DNA from: MGBC114844 sp910585855
Lineage (GTDB): Bacteria > Bacillota > Clostridia > Lachnospirales > Lachnospiraceae
NCBI GenBank assembly: GCA_965646165.1
Contig: CBFFYP010000084.1
Location: 1-18,036, forward strand
Direction: 5' to 3'
DNA: 18,036 nt
In this document: positions 14,542-18,036 of the stretch, one piece after another
How the letters are laid out: the number at the start of each line of letters is the position of its first letter
Numbering within the stretch: position 1 is the stretch's first letter
Translations under genes and position numbers: made by a program
The notes under the pieces: generated by a model
Databases searched by the model: none
What the model saw: only the letters and a program-made list of their open reading frames with translations
What the model was told of the DNA's origin: nothing

Positions 14542-15756
14542 TTACAGTTTTTTTATCCGTTCCACTGCTTCCAATGTATTTTCATAACTTCCAAAAGCAG
14601 TCAGACGGAAATACCCTTCTCCGCTAGGTCCAAACCCGGATCCCGGTGTTCCTACTACATTTGCCTGCTCTAACAAATAGTCAAAAAATTCCCAAGAACT
14701 CATCTTATCTGGTGTCTTCAGCCAGATATAAGGAGCATTTACACCGCCGGAAACCGTATAGCCTGCCAAAGTAAGCCCTTCGCAAATCACCTTTGCGTTT
14801 TTCATATAATATCCAATCTGTTCTTTGGTCTGTTTCTGCCCTTCTTCACTGTAAACCGCTTCACCGGCACGCTGAATAATATAAGGCGCACCATTAAACT
14901 TTGTTCCCTGTCTGCGAGCCCAAAGAGAATGAAGCGTTGTTCCTTTACACTTTAATTCCTTTGGTACTACAGTAAAACCAAGACGTGTTCCAGTAAATCC
15001 AGCATTTTTTGAAAAACTGCGAATTTCGATTGCACAGGCAGTTGCTCCCTCACATTCGTAAATACTATGCGGTACATCTTCCTCCGTAATATAAGCCTCA
15101 TAAGCCGCATCATAAATAATAACAGCCCCAACTTTTAAAGCATAATCCACCCACTTTTGAAGTTCCTTCTTTGTAATTGTAGAACCTGTCGGATTATTTG
15201 GAAAACAAAGATAAATCAAGTCTGGCTCTTTCGAAGGAAGTTCCGGTGCAAAATTGGTTTCTTCGGTACAAGGCATATAAATTACATCACTCCACTTCTG
15301 AAGTTCTTCGTTATACTCCCCTGTCCGACCTGCCATTGCATTGGTATCTACATAGACCGGATAAACCGGATCGCAGACAGCAATTTTATTTTCCAAAGCA
15401 AAAATATCCCCGATATTTCCAGAGTCACTTTTTGCTCCATCACTGATAAACACCTCATCCACAGAAATCTGGCATCCACGTGCCTGATAGTCATGTTCTA
15501 CGATTGCTTTTCTTAAAAACTCATATCCCAAATCTGGTGCATACCCATGAAACGTTTCCGCTTTTCCCATTTCATCCACTGCCTTATGCAGTGCCTCAAT
15601 CACTGCCGGTGCTAATGGCTGTGTCACATCTCCGATTCCAAGACGAATAATCTTTTTATCTGGGTTTGCCTGTGCAAAAGCATTTACTTTCTTGCCAATA
15701 GTAGAAAACAAATAGCTTCCCGGCAGCTTTAAATAGTTTTCGTTCATCTTAAACAT
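14542..15756 (-). CDS. dapL: LL-diaminopimelate aminotransferase
   Basis: DapL converts tetrahydrodipicolinate directly to LL-diaminopimelate with glutamate as amino donor, a one-step route to lysine and peptidoglycan. The 404-residue fold-type I PLP protein has FPNNPTG (185-191), D216 in YDAAYE, and the PLP lysine K250 in SFSKNAGFTGTR. The family-like opening MNENYLKLPGSYLF and GVNAPYIW near the C-terminus support DapL over other aminotransferases. The ATG has AAGGAGG upstream. DapL is common in Clostridia that lack the succinylase or acetylase routes. Its neighbours are a regulator and a c-di-GMP enzyme, not lysine genes. Confidence 0.94.
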   Translation of the reverse strand: MFKMNENYLKLPGSYLFSTIGKKVNAFAQANPDKKIIRLGIGDVTQPLAPAVIEALHKAVDEMGKAETFHGYAPDLGYEFLRKAIVEHDYQARGCQISVDEVFISDGAKSDSGNIGDIFALENKIAVCDPVYPVYVDTNAMAGRTGEYNEELQKWSDVIYMPCTEETNFAPELPSKEPDLIYLCFPNNPTGSTITKKELQKWVDYALKVGAVIIYDAAYEAYITEEDVPHSIYECEGATACAIEIRSFSKNAGFTGTRLGFTVVPKELKCKGTTLHSLWARRQGTKFNGAPYIIQRAGEAVYSEEGQKQTKEQIGYYMKNAKVICEGLTLAGYTVSGGVNAPYIWLKTPDKMSSWEFFDYLLEQANVVGTPGSGFGPSGEGYFRLTAFGSYENTLEAVERIKKL

Positions 15757-15829
15757 GGTTTTTTCCTCCTTACACTCAATCCATCTTATTTTTTCTCATC
15801 CTATTTTTTCTTTACAAAACCATACTAGT

Positions 15830-15858
15830 AGCATACACTGAAATCCAAAAAAAATCAA
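15830..15858 (-). promoter_or_regulatory. Possible dapL promoter
   Basis: On the minus strand TTGATT (15853-15858) and TATGCT (15830-15835), with TG before the -10, are spaced by 17 bases. The -35 overlaps the stop of the ANTAR gene. It is plausible but not strong. Confidence 0.45.
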
Positions 15859-16400
15859 ACAAATAATTCTAAAATCATTTGTGCCGTTTCTGCCATATTG
15901 ACTCCATCATCCATACTTGTCTTTTGAATATAGCGATGTGCCTCCTCCTCCGACAGATGATTGCGTTCCATTAAAACCCTTTTTGCCTGTTCAATAACTG
16001 CCCGATCTTCACCACTGCGTTTCTTTGGCTGTGCTTTCCGTTTTCTTTTCTTTCGCATCAGTGACTGTACCATCATATCCACTGTATTCAGCAGATCATT
16101 TACCTTAATTGGCATAGGCAGATAGACAATCCCTTCCTCTTGATTCCCTTCCCAATACCTCTGAGAAGCAATCAAAAGCATTTCAAAATATTTTGGAAGA
16201 TTCTGATATAATTCCCGATATACCATATCCCGAAAATGATATCCGCAGATAACAATTCCGTCCTGAAATAAATCTGCCTCCTGCAAAGCCTGCGCACCAG
16301 TTGTACATACCCCTGACACAGAAAAACCATGGCGAACCAGCAGATTTCGGATTCCCTTTGCATCTTCCAGCTTTGGAAATGCAACTATAATATTTGCCAT
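15855..16400 (-). CDS. ANTAR-domain RNA-binding antiterminator with degenerate receiver
   Basis: ANTAR proteins bind nascent RNA hairpins and prevent termination. From the ATG at 16398-16400 (GGGGTGG about 8 bases upstream) the protein has 181 residues. Residues 1-112 are receiver-like, but the phospho-acceptor position reads ICGYHF with G53 in place of Asp, the N-terminal acidic pair is missing, and the usual lysine in the LxKP segment is absent (YLPMP). A basic linker (116-128, KKRKRK) leads to an ANTAR domain (about 130-181) with the AKRVLMERNHLSEEEAHRYIQ core. An earlier in-frame ATG at 16427 has its site too close. It follows glnA by 73 bases; glnA-linked ANTAR regulators such as NitR/GlnR of solventogenic clostridia are known, so glnA control is the likely role. 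Confidence 0.87.
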   Translation of the reverse strand: MANIIVAFPKLEDAKGIRNLLVRHGFSVSGVCTTGAQALQEADLFQDGIVICGYHFRDMVYRELYQNLPKYFEMLLIASQRYWEGNQEEGIVYLPMPIKVNDLLNTVDMMVQSLMRKKRKRKAQPKKRSGEDRAVIEQAKRVLMERNHLSEEEAHRYIQKTSMDDGVNMAETAQMILELFV

Positions 16401-16473
16401 TATGGTTTCCACCCCTCTCCTATGCATCCTCCATACCGGCAGCCAATCATTTTTCCAACTCGACTATCCTTGT

Positions 16474-17775
16474 TCAGCATCGGTAAAGGTACTCCCCAAT
16501 CTCCCAATCTGTTACCTGTGCACGATACTGTGCCCATTCTGCTTTTTTTGCTTCCAGATATTTTTCTGTCACACGTTTTCCTAATACTTCCCGAATCAGC
16601 CGATCTTTTTCCAGTTCCGCAATCGCCTCTCCTAAATCCGCAGGAATCCCTTTCTTTATTCTTTCTCCTTTTTTGTCTATACTGTTTGGCAAAACCAGTC
16701 CTCTCTTTATCCCATCCAATCCCGCTGCCAAACAAACTGCCAATGTCAGATAGGGATTACATGCCGAATCAGGACAACGAAGCTCAATCCTTGTTCCCTC
16801 CCCTCTCGTTGGCGGAATACGAATAAAAGAACTTCGATCCGAAACAGACCAAGCGATCTTAGAAGGAGCTTCAAATCCAGATACCAAACGCTTATACGAA
16901 TTTACAATCGGATTTGTAATCAGCATCATCCCTCTCATATGTGCCAAAAGCCCTGCAATAAACTGATAAGCCGTTGTACTCAGTCCATACATATCCTCCT
17001 GATCCGCAAAAACATTTTTCCCGTCCTTCACTAAAGACATATTGGTATGCATCCCGGAACCATTGATTCCAAATACCGGTTTTGGCATAAAAGTAGCATG
17101 AAGTCCATGCCTTTTTGCAATCGAACGAACCGCCAGTTTAAAAGTCATAATATTATCTGCAGCATTCAATGCCTTATCATAGCGAAAATCAATCTCATGC
17201 TGCGCCGGAGCTGCCTCATGATGAGAAGATTCTACAATAAACCCCATATCCTCCAAACTAAGTACAATATCCCGCCTTGCATTTTCTCCCAAATCTAACG
17301 GTCCTAAATCAAAATACCCCGCTTTCTCATGTGTCGTAGTTGTAGGAAGCCCATTGTCATCCGTATGAAACAAAAAAAACTCACACTCCGATCCCACATA
17401 AAACGTATATCCCATATCGGCTGCCTCTTTTAACACCCTCTTTAAAATAAAACGGGGATCTCCTTCAAATGGATCTCCGCAAGGCAGATAGACATCACAA
17501 ATCAGTCTTGCCACTTTCCCCTGCTGAGGCCGCCAAGGAAAAATTTGAAACGTATCCAAATCAGGATAAAGACACAAATCCTCCTCCATCTTTACAAACC
17601 CGTCAATCAAAGAACCATCAAACATACACTGTCGGTTACATACCCGTTCTAACTGACTTGCCGTAACCGCCATATTCTTTAAAGTCCCAAACAGATCCGT
17701 AAACTGAAGCCGAATAAACTCCACCCCCTCTTCCTCTACCAAACGCATTAGATCTTCCTTCGTATACCTGCTCAT
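16474..17775 (-). CDS. glnA: Glutamine synthetase, type I
   Basis: The enzyme makes glutamine from glutamate, ammonia and ATP and forms dodecamers. The 433-residue protein has the N-terminal beta-grasp part (1-100) and the catalytic domain with metal and substrate residues E130 and E132 (GSECEF), E187, E194 (AQHEIDF), H243 (NGSGMH), NPIVNSYKRLV, and RIPPTRGEGTRIELRCPD. The loop between VLPNSIDKKGER and KKGIPADL is about nine residues shorter than in the B. subtilis enzyme, and the adenylylation tyrosine segment of the E. coli enzyme is absent, so control by adenylylation is not expected. GGAGGAG precedes the ATG. An ANTAR gene follows, and the leader has a terminator-like hairpin. Confidence 0.93.
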   Translation of the reverse strand: MSRYTKEDLMRLVEEEGVEFIRLQFTDLFGTLKNMAVTASQLERVCNRQCMFDGSLIDGFVKMEEDLCLYPDLDTFQIFPWRPQQGKVARLICDVYLPCGDPFEGDPRFILKRVLKEAADMGYTFYVGSECEFFLFHTDDNGLPTTTTHEKAGYFDLGPLDLGENARRDIVLSLEDMGFIVESSHHEAAPAQHEIDFRYDKALNAADNIMTFKLAVRSIAKRHGLHATFMPKPVFGINGSGMHTNMSLVKDGKNVFADQEDMYGLSTTAYQFIAGLLAHMRGMMLITNPIVNSYKRLVSGFEAPSKIAWSVSDRSSFIRIPPTRGEGTRIELRCPDSACNPYLTLAVCLAAGLDGIKRGLVLPNSIDKKGERIKKGIPADLGEAIAELEKDRLIREVLGKRVTEKYLEAKKAEWAQYRAQVTDWEIGEYLYRC

Positions 17776-17867
17776 CTTCTCTCCTCCATTTCCTTTTTAT
17801 CAATATAATAATACCCATAACAAACTTTTTAATTTTCAGCATCCTCTCAGCTTCCTGTTTCCATATA

Positions 17868-17903
17868 GAAAAAAAGGCGTACCTTTCCTAGGTGAACGCC
17901 TTT
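17868..17903 (-). terminator. Terminator-like hairpin in the glnA leader
   Basis: On the minus strand AAAGGCGT (17896-17903) pairs with ACGCCTTT, with an additional ACCT/AGGT inner stem, and a run of seven T follows (17869-17875). It begins only about 5 bases after the predicted start and about 95 bases before the glnA ATG. It may be an attenuator, or the end of a gene beyond the window. Confidence 0.65.
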
Positions 17904-17914
17904 GTTCTGCCTCT

Positions 17915-17943
17915 ATCATAATCATCTTTTCTCAAAATGTCAA
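17915..17943 (-). promoter_or_regulatory. Predicted glnA promoter
   Basis: On the minus strand a perfect -35 box TTGACA (17938-17943) and a -10 box TATGAT (17915-17920) have a 17-base spacer. Transcription would start near 17908. The family-1 repeat begins about 14 bases upstream of the -35. Confidence 0.75.
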
Positions 17944-17957
17944 TCATTATTCAGTGA

Positions 17958-18036
17958 GGACGCCAGATTCGAAAACGGTGGGCAGCCTGCTGTTCCACGT
18001 TTCCAAAAAGCAAGAAGTTCTAAGACTTCTGCCTTT
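17958..18036 (-). repeat. Family-1 structured repeat, cut by window end
   Basis: The edge GGACGC (17958-17963) is followed by the arm ccagattcgaaaacggtggg and then tccaaaaagcaagaagttct, the arm-proximal hairpin AGAAGT...ACTTCT. The arm matches copy 1f (9177-9500). The rest, including the partner arm, is outside the window. Confidence 0.75.

Noticed and set aside
1..18036. CRISPR array or transposase-bearing insertion sequence as explanation of the repeats
   Set aside because: Repeats are few, large, in both directions and unevenly spaced, and no transposase, integrase or Cas-like frame is present.

Overview
The window looks like a chromosomal segment of a Clostridia-type Bacillota, most likely a member of the Lachnospiraceae. 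This is inferred from gene content and order: a fab/acc lipid-synthesis cluster, a fused AccD-AccA, LL-diaminopimelate aminotransferase, a glnA-ANTAR pair, a tRNA-Trp T-box leader and GGAGG-type ribosome binding sites. No database search was possible.

Region 1 (about 250-8700, all minus strand) is the malonyl-CoA and fatty-acid elongation cluster, read acpP > fabD > fabG > fabF > (1.1 kb gap) > accB > fabZ > accC > accDA. It starts at a near-consensus promoter whose -10 end overlaps a 13-bp palindrome resembling a FabT operator. fabH and an enoyl-ACP reductase gene are not in the window. The cluster is interrupted between fabF and accB, and bordered at both ends, by copies of a structured repeat. 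Region 2 (about 9550-11340, plus strand) is a promoter, a tRNA-Trp T-box leader with terminator, and trpB2. Region 3 (about 11340-13400) has a PflX-like radical SAM gene and a dihydrofolate reductase gene on the minus strand, with copies of a second repeat family on both sides. Region 4 (13409-17950, minus strand) has dapL followed by an HD-GYP phosphodiesterase gene, and glnA followed by an ANTAR regulator gene. glnA has a terminator-like hairpin just after its promoter.

The most unusual content is in the intergenic DNA. Family 1 (about 325 bp; four full copies, two cut by the window edges and one fragment) has a conserved core inside long inverted arms. The arm sequence differs between copies, yet the two arms of each copy match each other. 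Family 2 (about 150 bp; two good copies and one decayed) follows the same plan with an unrelated core. In both families internal hairpins differ between copies by paired, compensating changes, and both share the same edges, GGACGC before the first arm and GCTG (ACTG in one copy) after the second. This suggests conserved RNA (or cruciform) structure and a common origin or mobility mechanism. No protein-coding mobile gene is present.
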